NCBI RefSeq assembly: GCF_010448835.1
Contig: NZ_CP048409.1
Span: 3,294,001-3,358,000 of the forward strand
Length of the DNA stretch: 64,000 bases
DNA from: Draconibacterium halophilum
GTDB lineage: Bacteria; Bacteroidota; Bacteroidia; Bacteroidales; Prolixibacteraceae
Direction of reading: 5' to 3'
The notes under the pieces are model-generated. The model was not told where the DNA came from. It did not search any database and was given only the letters and a program-made list of their open reading frames with translations. Below are positions 25,737 to 35,274 of this stretch, piece after piece. The position numbers and the translations under genes are program-made. Numbering within the stretch: the stretch's first letter is position 1; the number at the start of each line of letters is the position of its first letter.

Positions 25737-27194
25737 ATGCGACATATCAGCTTTGCGATTAATCTGTTGATTGTAAATTGTTTTGCTTTTTTATGTTTCG
25801 TTGCCGTTCCTCAAGTCGTTCAGGCGAAGCACTTGTTAATTGTACAAGCCGGCGTTTCAATTCAACAACCCGATACCGTTGAAAGTCCGGAGGATGAAAA
25901 TGCTGTTATTGCTATTACTCAGGAAGCAACGGCTGAAAATCAGGAATTAAAATCTGCTGATACCATTCCCATAAAAAAAATTGATTCTTCAGAAAAACAG
26001 AAGCATCCTGATTATTCGGTACTCAGTATTTTTGTTTCAAATAAAAAAATTGAGCAATTAAAAACCAAACTGATTGAATACGGCGAACAACATTTGCCGT
26101 GGAAAGCCAGAAAGGTTTACCTCGAAGTAATCGAAAAAGTTTTTGATTATTCCATTTTGCTGCTTTTAGCTGCACTGATTTTATTCTTTATCAGCAACAT
26201 TGCAATTGTGCTGCTAACTTTAAATTTTACCATCAAAAGAAAAAATCAAAAAGAAAAGTTCAAACGGATTTATGGGAAGATGTACGAAGAGGTAATTATG
26301 GATTACATTTTCGGAAACATCGACTGGGAAAAAGCACTGATTAAACTCAAAAAAATTAAGAATAAACCAAACCGCCGAATTCTAATCTCGGTTCTTATGA
26401 ATTACAAAGTCAACTTTAAAGGCGAACTTGAACGATTTATTCCTGAAATATATTTGAAATTAAACCTGCAAAAAGATTCGCTTAAGCTGGCCAAATCGCG
26501 ACACAGCCATAAAAAGGTTATGGGGATTATGGAGCTCACACACCTTTATCCGCAGGGGGCAAAAGGAATGATTCGTGCCTTAACTAATGACCCGAACGAT
26601 TATGTTCGCACAGAAGCGCAAATTGCATATGTTACGCTAAACGCTGAAAATCCGTTTAGCTTTTTTGATAACTTAAAACAACCATTTGCCAAATGGGCGC
26701 AATTGTCGGTGTTTTACCTCATTCGGCTCAACCAAATACCGGTACCCGCGTTTGCCCGTTTTCTATCTTTTAAACACTACAATATCCGGAATTTCAGCCT
26801 AAAGATGATTACCTTTTTTCAGCAGCTTGAAGATGTTTCGGAAGTAATAAAAATGGTGGATAGCAAAATGGAAGAGACCCGTTTTCTGGCCTACCAAGCC
26901 ATTAACGACCTTCGCTTATACGACAGCCGCGAATTGATAAAAAATAAATTTGATGGCGAAACAAAAAGGAACAAACTCGAAATTCTGAAAGCATTTAAAA
27001 ATATTGGAGACCTGGATGATTTTACTTTTCTTGAGGAGGTGATGAAAACCGGTTCAACATCGTTAAAACTGGAAGCATGTCGCTCGGTGTATTACATGAG
27101 CGAGGAAAGCAGAGACAAAATTAGTAAGCATACAAAAAAAGAAATACCGGAACTTGAACTTTTAATAGCTCATGTAAAGGATCCGCGAAATTAG
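25737..27194 (+). CDS. Membrane-anchored HEAT-repeat protein
   Basis: A 485-residue protein with an N-terminal signal or anchor (residues 1-30), a low-complexity acidic segment, and a strong membrane helix at about residues 138-165 (YSILLLLAALILFFISNIAIVL in pieces). The long cytoplasmic C-terminus is built of HEAT-like helical pairs, for example DYVRTEAQIAYVTLNAE, ETRFLAYQAINDLRLY and LKLEACRSVYYMSEE. It has no catalytic motif and probably serves as a scaffold or regulator. Its start is 33 bases behind the response-regulator stop and its stop is 3 bases before the synthase start, so it is tightly coupled to both. Confidence 0.82.
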   Translation: MRHISFAINLLIVNCFAFLCFVAVPQVVQAKHLLIVQAGVSIQQPDTVESPEDENAVIAITQEATAENQELKSADTIPIKKIDSSEKQKHPDYSVLSIFVSNKKIEQLKTKLIEYGEQHLPWKARKVYLEVIEKVFDYSILLLLAALILFFISNIAIVLLTLNFTIKRKNQKEKFKRIYGKMYEEVIMDYIFGNIDWEKALIKLKKIKNKPNRRILISVLMNYKVNFKGELERFIPEIYLKLNLQKDSLKLAKSRHSHKKVMGIMELTHLYPQGAKGMIRALTNDPNDYVRTEAQIAYVTLNAENPFSFFDNLKQPFAKWAQLSVFYLIRLNQIPVPAFARFLSFKHYNIRNFSLKMITFFQQLEDVSEVIKMVDSKMEETRFLAYQAINDLRLYDSRELIKNKFDGETKRNKLEILKAFKNIGDLDDFTFLEEVMKTGSTSLKLEACRSVYYMSEESRDKISKHTKKEIPELELLIAHVKDPRN

Positions 27195-27197
27195 TTT

Positions 27198-28622
27198 ATG
27201 GGAATTGTAAGAACAATAATAGAATCGCTATTTCTGATTTATACCATTGGTATTTTCAGTTTTTATTTTTGGCTTGCCGTTGTTTCGGCCAGAGAATTGA
27301 CACGAAATGTTCGCGAAGCCAAAACAACCAACTTCGATGCGCTTCTGTCTTCTCCCTTTGCTCCCAAAATTTCGCTTTTGGCACCGGCATACAACGAATC
27401 ACTTACCATTGTCGACAACATTAAAGCGCTGCTTGGGCTGTATTACCAGAATTTCGAGATAATTGTTATTAACGACGGCAGCAAAGACGATTCGCTGGAG
27501 AAAACAATTGCTGCATTCGATCTCGAGAAAGTACCGTTTGCGATTGATTATCAGATTCAGTGCCAGGAGATTCTTGGCGTGTATAAATCACGGGCAAAGG
27601 CTTACTCTAACCTTACCGTGGTTGATAAACGCAACGGAGGAAAAGCCGATGCACTAAACGCAGGAATTAACATTGCCAAAGGCGATTATTTTATTTCAAT
27701 TGATGTGGATTCCATTATCGATCCGCACGCGCTGAAAAAGCTGATAAAACCTTTCCTTGAAGCAAGCGATAAAAAGGTAATTGCCGCGGGTGGTGTAATT
27801 CAAATTGCCAATTCGTGTGTAATTGAAAACGGGCACTTGGTGGAAGTAAATGTTCCAAGCAAACTTATTCCGCGTTTTCAGGTCATCGAATACAGCCGAT
27901 CGTTTCTGATGGGAAGACTGGCCTGGAGCCGCCTCGATGGTTTATTGCTGATATCGGGGGCACTGGGTCTTTTCGACAAGGAGGTGGTTATAAACTGCGG
28001 CGGCTACTACACCAAAACCGTTGGCGAAGATATGGAGTTGGTAGTACGCATGCGTAAATACATGGCCAATCAGGGGATAAAATACAAGGTGGTTTATATT
28101 TCCGACCCCTTGTGCTGGACCGAAGCACCTTCAACTCTAAAAGTACTCGGATCGCAGCGAAACCGGTGGACACGCGGCACAATTGATACCATCATGCTGC
28201 ACCGCGATATTTTTATGAATCCGAAATATGGTTTTATGGGAATGGTTTCGCACCCCTACTGGGTGTTTTTCGAATGGCTAGCCCCGATTGTTGAGTTTTT
28301 AGGCATAGCCTATTTTATTACCATAGCCTTGCTTGGGCTCGCCGACTGGTCGTTTTTTTACGTGATGTTTGGTTTTATATTCTTTTTTGCAATTATGATT
28401 TCGACCTATGCCATCCTTTTCGACCATCTTTCTTACAACCGCTACAAGAAAAAACGAATGATAATAAAGTTACTAATGACAACCTGGCTCGAGCCGTTTA
28501 TTTACCATCCTTTAATTGTGTATTGGGGACTCCGGGGGAACTACGACTATTTTATTAAAAAGAAAAAATCGTGGGGTAAAATGACGCGCGCCGGCTTTGA
28601 CATTTCGAAACAAAAAAAATAA
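27198..28622 (+). CDS. Processive family 2 glycosyltransferase (polysaccharide synthase type)
   Basis: A 474-residue inner-membrane synthase. An N-terminal membrane helix (residues 5-27) precedes the GT2 domain: APAYNES, INDGSKDDS, GGKADALNAG, the metal-binding DVDS near residue 169, the acceptor GED near 277 and QRNRWTRG near 320. The last is the Q(Q/R)xRW motif that marks processive enzymes such as cellulose, hyaluronan and poly-GlcNAc synthases. Three or four C-terminal membrane helices lie around residues 355-440. It should polymerise a nucleotide sugar and pass the chain across the membrane. The sugar cannot be predicted. Gaps of 3 and 6 bases to its neighbours place it in one operon. 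Confidence 0.9.
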   Translation: MGIVRTIIESLFLIYTIGIFSFYFWLAVVSARELTRNVREAKTTNFDALLSSPFAPKISLLAPAYNESLTIVDNIKALLGLYYQNFEIIVINDGSKDDSLEKTIAAFDLEKVPFAIDYQIQCQEILGVYKSRAKAYSNLTVVDKRNGGKADALNAGINIAKGDYFISIDVDSIIDPHALKKLIKPFLEASDKKVIAAGGVIQIANSCVIENGHLVEVNVPSKLIPRFQVIEYSRSFLMGRLAWSRLDGLLLISGALGLFDKEVVINCGGYYTKTVGEDMELVVRMRKYMANQGIKYKVVYISDPLCWTEAPSTLKVLGSQRNRWTRGTIDTIMLHRDIFMNPKYGFMGMVSHPYWVFFEWLAPIVEFLGIAYFITIALLGLADWSFFYVMFGFIFFFAIMISTYAILFDHLSYNRYKKKRMIIKLLMTTWLEPFIYHPLIVYWGLRGNYDYFIKKKKSWGKMTRAGFDISKQKK

Positions 28623-28628
28623 AATACT

Positions 28629-29867
28629 GTGAAGAAGAATCGATTATATATCCAAATAGTAAGTGTACTTTTTATTTTACTGGTTACAGGAACATCGGGT
28701 ATTCTGCAGGCTCAAACCTTTGATGAGGCCCGAAATTATGCCTTTAACGGCGAACGGGAAAAAGCCCGCAGCATTTGCCGTCAGATTCTTTCCGAAAGTT
28801 TTAATTCGGATGTAGCTTTGTTGATGGGCCGTACTTATGCCTGGGATGGAATGTACGATTCGGCAAGGGTGGTATTGCAGGACGTTTTAATACAGCGCCC
28901 CGAAAACATGGAAGCCTATGATGCGCTTTCGGATGTTGAGTTTTGGGCTGATAACAATGCTAAAGCCATTGAATATTGCAACGCAGCCTTAAAGCTGGAA
29001 CCTGAATCGCCGAAGTTTACCCTGAAAAAAGCAAGGATACTTTACAGCAATGAGCAATACGAAGAAGCAGTTAACGTGTTGGAAAACTACCTACATGAAA
29101 ACCCGGGCGAACCAGAATTCCTGCTCAAGTTAAAAGATTACAGGCTTGACTTGATGAAAAACAAAATCAGGCTGGTATACACCTACGATCATTTTAACAG
29201 CGATTTTAACCGCGATCCCTGGCATTTTCTCGCCCTGTCGTATGGGCGAAAAACCAAACTGGGATCGGTTATTGCACGTTTGAATTATGCCAATCGTTTC
29301 GATTCAAACGGGCTGCAGCTTGAAATGGATGCCTACCCGAAGATCAGCGAAAACAATTATGCCTACGTGAATTACGGATTCTCGTCGTATTCACTTTTCC
29401 CGGGAAACCGTTTTGGTTTTGAGCTGTACCACAACTTTCCAAAAGCCTGGGAAGGTTCGCTAGGAATGCGCTACCTCGATTTCAGCTCTTCGGGGGTTGA
29501 CATTTATACCGCTACTCTTGGAAAATATGTAGGGAATTATTGGATCTCGCTGCGATCGTACGTCACCCCCGATTCTGACGGAACATCGGTGTCAGGCGCG
29601 TTGTCGGTTCGCCGCTATTTCGCCGATGCCGAAAATTATTTGGGACTTAAACTAAGCTATGGTGTTTCGCCCGACGACAACAGAAGACCAATAGATACGG
29701 AAAAGAACCTGACTTTAAAAACCAGGTCGGCAAGAGTGGAATACAACCGGCTAATTAAAAAATTATGGATTGTAAGTGCCGGTTTTAATATAGGTAGCGA
29801 ACAACTGGAGCCCGGCAATTATTCGGGCTACTATTCATTCGATATAGGATTTTCGAGGTTGTTTTAA
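28629..29867 (+). CDS. TPR plus YaiO-type outer-membrane beta-barrel protein
   Basis: A 412-residue exported protein starting at GTG 28629, with a signal peptide (residues 1-28, ending ILQAQ). Residues about 30-160 hold TPR-like helices (EAYDALSDVEFWADNNAKAIEYCNAAL). The rest is rich in aromatic, alternating strands (YGRKTKLGSVIARLNYANRF, YFSFDIGFSRLF-like end) and ends with a C-terminal aromatic residue, as in the YaiO family of outer-membrane barrels. TPR plus barrel is the layout of outer-membrane export ports for secreted glycans such as PgaA and BcsC. It directly follows the synthase, so a glycan export role is likely. Confidence 0.85.
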   Translation: MKKNRLYIQIVSVLFILLVTGTSGILQAQTFDEARNYAFNGEREKARSICRQILSESFNSDVALLMGRTYAWDGMYDSARVVLQDVLIQRPENMEAYDALSDVEFWADNNAKAIEYCNAALKLEPESPKFTLKKARILYSNEQYEEAVNVLENYLHENPGEPEFLLKLKDYRLDLMKNKIRLVYTYDHFNSDFNRDPWHFLALSYGRKTKLGSVIARLNYANRFDSNGLQLEMDAYPKISENNYAYVNYGFSSYSLFPGNRFGFELYHNFPKAWEGSLGMRYLDFSSSGVDIYTATLGKYVGNYWISLRSYVTPDSDGTSVSGALSVRRYFADAENYLGLKLSYGVSPDDNRRPIDTEKNLTLKTRSARVEYNRLIKKLWIVSAGFNIGSEQLEPGNYSGYYSFDIGFSRLF

Positions 29868-29877
29868 TAGAGAATAA

Positions 29878-31902
29878 ATGGGGAAAATTACCGATACATT
29901 AGGTTTGCTTGTGCGCACATTAAGGCGTTTTATCAGCCTGAGTTTTATTCTGGCCGGAATTATTCTGTTTGTGCGTTTATACGAGATGGTTATCACCTCC
30001 AATTACTACAGTTATCCGCCGGGTAGTTTTAGCTCGTTGCTTCTCGGAATAAAATACGACATCATTCTGTACCTAAGGGTTTCTGCAGTGTTGATGATTC
30101 CATTTTTACTGCTGGGTTTGTTCAGCCAAAAAGCCGCGCGTGTATTTTTTATTTCCGCTTCGGTATTTCTGGTGTTGGGCGATATGCTGCTGCTCAAATA
30201 CTTCTCAACCGCAGGTGTTCCGCTGGGCGCCGATTTGTTTGCCTATTCCATCGAAGAAATCAACCAAACCGTACAAAGTTCGGGCGAGATGAATGTGTGG
30301 CCTTTTATTTTTATGGCCCTCTTTTTGGTTTACATTGTGCGGGTTTTTATCAAACACGTTTACTACAAGCTAAAACCGTGGACGCTCCTTATTATTTCGG
30401 CAGTAATGTTTACCTCATTGGCTCCGCTCGGGTTTTTAAAACCTCAACCTTCTGATTTTGAGAACGAATTTTCGCTTTATGCAGCCACCAATAAACTCAA
30501 CTTTTTTAGCGAAAGTGTACTTAAGCGTTATGTTTTTAACGAGCAGTTAGACAATCAAACCTACACTTTTAAAACTAAAGTGGCCACTGCCGATGGTTCT
30601 TTTACTTACCTCGATGAAGATTACCCTTTCCTCCACAACGAAACAACACCCGATGTTTTGGGTAAATACTTTGAACCACTGGAAACCAAGCCGAACATTG
30701 TTTTTATTATTGTTGAAAGTCTTGGTCGGGCCTACAGTGGTGAAAGCGCTTACCTGGGCAGTTTTACGCCCTTTCTGGATTCGCTGATGGATAAGAGTTT
30801 ATACTGGGAAAACAACTTAAGTACTTCTGGCCGAACCTTCGAGGTGCTTCCGTCAACCCTGGCATCGGTTCCGTTTGGCGACCGCGGTTTTACAGAACTT
30901 GGCGAAGATATGCCCGATCATTTAAGCCTGATCAGCATTTTAAAAACCCAGGCCAACTACACCAGTTCGTTTATCTACGGCGGTGAAGCGCATTTCGACA
31001 ATATGGATATTTTTCTGAAACGGCAAGGGATTGATAAAATTATCGACAATACCAATTTTGGCACAGGCTATAAAAAAATGCCGCCCTCTGCTACCAGCGG
31101 TTTCTCATGGGGATTTGGCGATAATGAAATTTTCAGACGTTATATCGATGAAATAAAAGCCGATACAGCAAGTCCGCGAATGGATATTATCCTTACGTTG
31201 GCAATACACAGCCCTTTTGTGGTTGCCAACCAGGAATATTACATTTCGAAATTTAACGAGCGATTGGAAGAATTAGAACTTTCGGAGAAAACAAAAAACT
31301 TCAATCGGAATTATCAGCAACAGTTTTCAACGGTTCTTTATTTTGATGATGCCCTCAGGTATTTCTTTAGCGAATTCAGGAAACTACCTTCGTTTAACAA
31401 CACCATTTTTGTTATTACGGGCGACCATCGTATGCCGGAAGTTCCGATAAGTACGCAGCTCGACAGGTTTCATGTGCCGCTGGTAATTTATTCACCAATG
31501 ATAAAAAAGCCAGCTAAATTCTCATCGGTCGTCACGCATTTTGACATTACGCCTTCGTTACTTGCCATGCTGGATGCCGATAGTATAATTTCGCGTCCGA
31601 AAGCAGCAGCCTGGATCGGACATGGCCTCGACGACACAGAAGATTTCAGGGTTGCGAATGCTTATCCCCTGATGCGAAACAAAAACGAAATCCTCGATTT
31701 TATCGATGGAGAACGGATGTTGGCCAACAAAGTAATTTACCAGGTTTACGAGAACATGAACATTGAAACAGTTGATGAGCCTGACCGGGAAAAAGAACTT
31801 GAAACTAAACTCAACAATTTCCTGTTAAAGAATAATCATGCTATTAAAAACAATAAACTTATTCCCGACTCGCTGAAAGTGTATACTTATCGCGGGCAAT
31901 AA
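29878..31902 (+). CDS. LtaS-like sulfatase-fold phosphoglycerol transferase
   Basis: A 674-residue membrane enzyme with five N-terminal membrane segments within residues 15-190, followed by a periplasmic alkaline-phosphatase/sulfatase domain. The domain shows NIVFIIVESLGR (metal-binding Glu), the nucleophile Thr320 in TSGRTFEVLPST, AIHSPF and VITGDHRMP (metal-binding Asp-His). Relatives LtaS and OpgB move phosphoglycerol from phosphatidylglycerol to a polymer or glycan; other relatives move phosphoethanolamine. As the last gene of an operon with a polysaccharide synthase and an outer-membrane barrel, it probably decorates that glycan. No sulfatase Cys is present at the nucleophile position. 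Confidence 0.88.
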   Translation: MGKITDTLGLLVRTLRRFISLSFILAGIILFVRLYEMVITSNYYSYPPGSFSSLLLGIKYDIILYLRVSAVLMIPFLLLGLFSQKAARVFFISASVFLVLGDMLLLKYFSTAGVPLGADLFAYSIEEINQTVQSSGEMNVWPFIFMALFLVYIVRVFIKHVYYKLKPWTLLIISAVMFTSLAPLGFLKPQPSDFENEFSLYAATNKLNFFSESVLKRYVFNEQLDNQTYTFKTKVATADGSFTYLDEDYPFLHNETTPDVLGKYFEPLETKPNIVFIIVESLGRAYSGESAYLGSFTPFLDSLMDKSLYWENNLSTSGRTFEVLPSTLASVPFGDRGFTELGEDMPDHLSLISILKTQANYTSSFIYGGEAHFDNMDIFLKRQGIDKIIDNTNFGTGYKKMPPSATSGFSWGFGDNEIFRRYIDEIKADTASPRMDIILTLAIHSPFVVANQEYYISKFNERLEELELSEKTKNFNRNYQQQFSTVLYFDDALRYFFSEFRKLPSFNNTIFVITGDHRMPEVPISTQLDRFHVPLVIYSPMIKKPAKFSSVVTHFDITPSLLAMLDADSIISRPKAAAWIGHGLDDTEDFRVANAYPLMRNKNEILDFIDGERMLANKVIYQVYENMNIETVDEPDREKELETKLNNFLLKNNHAIKNNKLIPDSLKVYTYRGQ

Positions 31903-32285
31903 ATCAGGCTGAAACCGCGACAAGTGACTACCCAAATAAATTTTTTATATAATTTGACCACGAAATGGTTAACTCTGCCCCTTTGGTTGAAGCCATTTTC
32001 GCTCATGAGGGAAACATATGCAAAGTTTATTCATAGGTTCTGAAGTAAAATAAAACACGATGCATTGAAAATACATAGTTTTAAATCCATTCAACTTCGC
32101 GATTAAGTTCAGCTCTCGCATCACAGTTAAATCAGTCGGTTGGCGGATATGGACGCTCTTCGAAATCGGCAACGACAACTTGCAAGTGACCGTTGTCGGA
32201 AATATCAAATCAAAAATTTAGAAAAGTTGAAAAACATGGTTTTCTTTATGTGAATTTAGCACAATAAATACCAAAACTAGTTAAT
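31903..32285. other. Intergenic region with one stem-loop
   Basis: No gene is supported in these 383 bases. A perfect 7-bp inverted repeat (CGACAAC at 32173-32179 and GTTGTCG at 32192-32198) with a 12-nt loop is the only clear structure; it lacks a T-run and could be a leader element of the next gene. Confidence 0.4.
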
Positions 32286-35240
32286 ATGAAACTGATCCTA
32301 CTATTCCTTACAGTCCTTCTTTATTTCCCATTAACCTTAAAAGCTCAATCTGTTTACACACAGATGCCTGATGACCCGGAAGCCCTTTATTTCACTTCTG
32401 AAAACTATGACATAGCGTCGGATGGAAAACACGATGTTTCTGATGCGCTTCAAAAGGCTATAAATAAGCTTAAAAAGGAAAAGAATTTTGGCATTTTATT
32501 CATTCCTGAAGGAAAATATTTGATTAGTAAAACCATTTATGTTCCAAAAGCAATACGCCTAATTGGATATGGAAAAAATCGTCCGGAATTTATTTTAGGT
32601 AAAAACACACCAGCTTATCAGGATGAAAATAACTACATGTTCTGGTTCACCGACAATTTGGTTGAGGAAGGCCGGCAGCCAAGGGATGCCGGTGCAGGGA
32701 CATTTTATAGTGCCATCTCAAATATCAATTTCCGGATTGAAAAAGGGAATCCAAAAGCGATAGCGCTTCGCACCCATTTTGCACAACACAGTTTTGTAAG
32801 CCACTGCAACTTTTATACAGGCGATGGTTATGCCGGAATTTATGATCTTGGAAATGAAATCGAAGATCTGAAATTCTACGGCGGTGAATATGGGATTTCC
32901 ACGGCCAGAACATCTCCGGGTTGGCCCATGATGATGATTGATCTGTATTTTGAAGGTCAGCGAAGTGCTGCCATAATAAGCCGAAATACCGGGATGACCA
33001 TTGTATCCATGCATGTGAAGGATGCACCTGTAGCTGTTGAGCTTCAACAAGGTGTTTCGGATAGATTATTTATGGAAGACTGCCTTTTTGAAAAGGTAAA
33101 GAAAGGAGTAGTTATTGGGGTTGAAAACGAAACCAACAACCAGATAAACCTGCTGAATATTGCGTGTAACAATGTAGATATTGCTGTGTACTTCTCTCCC
33201 AGTGAAACAAGTATTGTTGGAAAAGGGAATAAATACCTGATCAACAATTTTGTATATGGTTTGGTCATGGATGATATGTCTGATGATTCCGAATATAAAA
33301 CGGTCATCGATATGGAAGTCCTTGACCTTGTGCCCGAAAAGTTGGATAAGCTTATACCGGATCTGCCTCCAATGGATACATGGGTTAATGTCAAAGATTT
33401 TGGAGCTGTGGGCGATGGCAAAACAGATGATACACAGGCCATAAAAGAAGCGATTGCCAAACACAAAAATGTTTATCTGCCATCAGGTTGGTATCGGGTT
33501 ACTGAGCCACTTAAATTGAATAAAGGAAATGCATTAATTGGTCTGCACCCTTTTGCCACTCAATTAGTGCTTGCTGAAAGTGAGGCCAATTTTAGCGGGT
33601 TTGGATCACCCGTTCCTGTGCTGGAGTCATCAGAAAGAGGAGACGATATTATCAATGGAATTGGAATAAAAACCGGCGGCTATAATAACCGTGCAGTTGG
33701 ACTCAAGTGGATGGCCAGTGAGCATTCCATGATCAACGATGTGAAATTTGTAGGAGGACATGGCACCATGGCAAAACCAGGACAGCCTTCCCACGATAGA
33801 AGACGAGACCAAAATATCAGCAGCCCGTCGGAGCCGGTTTATTCGCAGGGAATGGATCTGGCCTGGGACAATCAGTACTGGAGCCTCTGGGTGACCAACA
33901 ATGGCGGGGGAACACTCAAAGATATATGGACGGCTAACACTTATGCTAGTGCAGGTTTATACATCAGCAATACCGCTACCCCGGGAAAAATTTATGCCAT
34001 GTCGTTGGAACATCATGTGCGACAAGAGGCTCGCTTTAATAATGTTGCCAACTGGGATTTCTATGCTTTTCAGTTTGAGGAAGAAGGCAGGGAGGGTAAA
34101 AACGCCCAAACGCTTAATTTCGCGAACTGCAATGACCTGATGTTCGCTAATTTCTGGATGTACCGCACCATTCGTGTGAATACGCCCCGGCCGTGGGGAG
34201 TGAAAGTATCCAACAGCCAGCATATTGATTTTCGTAATATGCGCAGCTGGACGCAGGTTTTGCATCTACCGGAACGTACGATTTTCGATATGGACAAAAA
34301 CCTGATTGTATATCCGGGAGATTTTGCACGGGTGACCATAAGCGGAAAGGAAAAACAGAACAGAAATGAAAACCCCAATAGTATAGCCGAGAAATTAGGC
34401 TTTGGCTATGAGTTTGCTACCGGGGCTGTTTCTGACAGTAAGGGAAATGTATACTTCTGCGAAAACCAGCAGAAGCGTGTATACCGTTGGTCGGCTGAAA
34501 CCAACACAATATCAATCTATGCTGATTACCCTTACAAGCCTTTTTCGCTGGCCGTTGACACCGAGGATAATTTGATTGTAATCTGCCGTTACAATCCTCA
34601 ACCAGGATTTGTTGATGATAATCAGCCAAAAACAATAGAGACGCTGCCCGACAATAATCCCTATTACAGTGGTTGGGGCAATGGAGGCTGGGCAAGTCTG
34701 GCCTATGCCATAAATCCTGACCATGTGGATGACATGCAGCCACTACAACTTGTAAAAACAAATCAGGTGAAAAATGTAGAACGTGTAATCCACCCTACCC
34801 ACCGGTGGAGAGAAAATTTTAAGGAGGTAGCCACAGGCATGGCCGAAACAAGCTTTGTTGCACCCGATGGTGTTACTATTATTCCCAACACTTTTGATCT
34901 TGGTCGCTCGGTGCAGCTTATGGCAGTTTCGCCAAAGCAAATCGAAGCTGTTTATGTAACTCATGAAGATCCTAAAATCACTTACCGTTTTCAGGTAGAT
35001 GACAAGGGTATGCTCACAAATAGGAGCGAATTTGTAAAAAGAGGTGAGTACAGCAATGTGGTCGACAGCCGAGGTAATTTGTATTTAGCCGAAGGGGAAA
35101 TATTAGTTTTTAATAATGACGGAAATGAAATTAAACGAATCAGTCTGGATGAACGTGTACATTCAATGACCTGGGGAGGTAAGAATAAAGATGAGCTATT
35201 CGTAACCACAAGCACCGCATTTTACAGGATCAAATTGTAA
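32286..35240 (+). CDS. Double pectate-lyase-type beta-helix protein with C-terminal propeller
   Basis: A 984-residue exported protein (signal peptide residues 1-20). Two Pectate_lyase_3-type right-handed beta-helices follow each other. The first begins around residue 35 (YDIASDGKHDVSDALQKAI). The second begins around residue 370 (VNVKDFGAVGDGKTDDTQAI). From about residue 710 a six-bladed SMP-30-like propeller is suggested by GAVSDSKGNVYFCEN, LAVDTEDNLIVI and NVVDSRGNLYLAEGE. Proteins with such helices include polysaccharide lyases, GH55 glucanases and epimerases. The catalytic class cannot be decided here. The context of pectin-related genes favours a polysaccharide substrate. Confidence 0.8.
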   Translation: MKLILLFLTVLLYFPLTLKAQSVYTQMPDDPEALYFTSENYDIASDGKHDVSDALQKAINKLKKEKNFGILFIPEGKYLISKTIYVPKAIRLIGYGKNRPEFILGKNTPAYQDENNYMFWFTDNLVEEGRQPRDAGAGTFYSAISNINFRIEKGNPKAIALRTHFAQHSFVSHCNFYTGDGYAGIYDLGNEIEDLKFYGGEYGISTARTSPGWPMMMIDLYFEGQRSAAIISRNTGMTIVSMHVKDAPVAVELQQGVSDRLFMEDCLFEKVKKGVVIGVENETNNQINLLNIACNNVDIAVYFSPSETSIVGKGNKYLINNFVYGLVMDDMSDDSEYKTVIDMEVLDLVPEKLDKLIPDLPPMDTWVNVKDFGAVGDGKTDDTQAIKEAIAKHKNVYLPSGWYRVTEPLKLNKGNALIGLHPFATQLVLAESEANFSGFGSPVPVLESSERGDDIINGIGIKTGGYNNRAVGLKWMASEHSMINDVKFVGGHGTMAKPGQPSHDRRRDQNISSPSEPVYSQGMDLAWDNQYWSLWVTNNGGGTLKDIWTANTYASAGLYISNTATPGKIYAMSLEHHVRQEARFNNVANWDFYAFQFEEEGREGKNAQTLNFANCNDLMFANFWMYRTIRVNTPRPWGVKVSNSQHIDFRNMRSWTQVLHLPERTIFDMDKNLIVYPGDFARVTISGKEKQNRNENPNSIAEKLGFGYEFATGAVSDSKGNVYFCENQQKRVYRWSAETNTISIYADYPYKPFSLAVDTEDNLIVICRYNPQPGFVDDNQPKTIETLPDNNPYYSGWGNGGWASLAYAINPDHVDDMQPLQLVKTNQVKNVERVIHPTHRWRENFKEVATGMAETSFVAPDGVTIIPNTFDLGRSVQLMAVSPKQIEAVYVTHEDPKITYRFQVDDKGMLTNRSEFVKRGEYSNVVDSRGNLYLAEGEILVFNNDGNEIKRISLDERVHSMTWGGKNKDELFVTTSTAFYRIKL

Positions 35241-35274
35241 AAATTTAAACCATTAAACTAGCCAACTATCAAGA

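Noticed and set aside
29878..31902. Sulfatase
   Set aside because: The nucleophile position is Thr in SGRTF, not the Cys or Ser within a C/S-x-P-x-R motif, and five N-terminal membrane helices match LtaS-type transferases.
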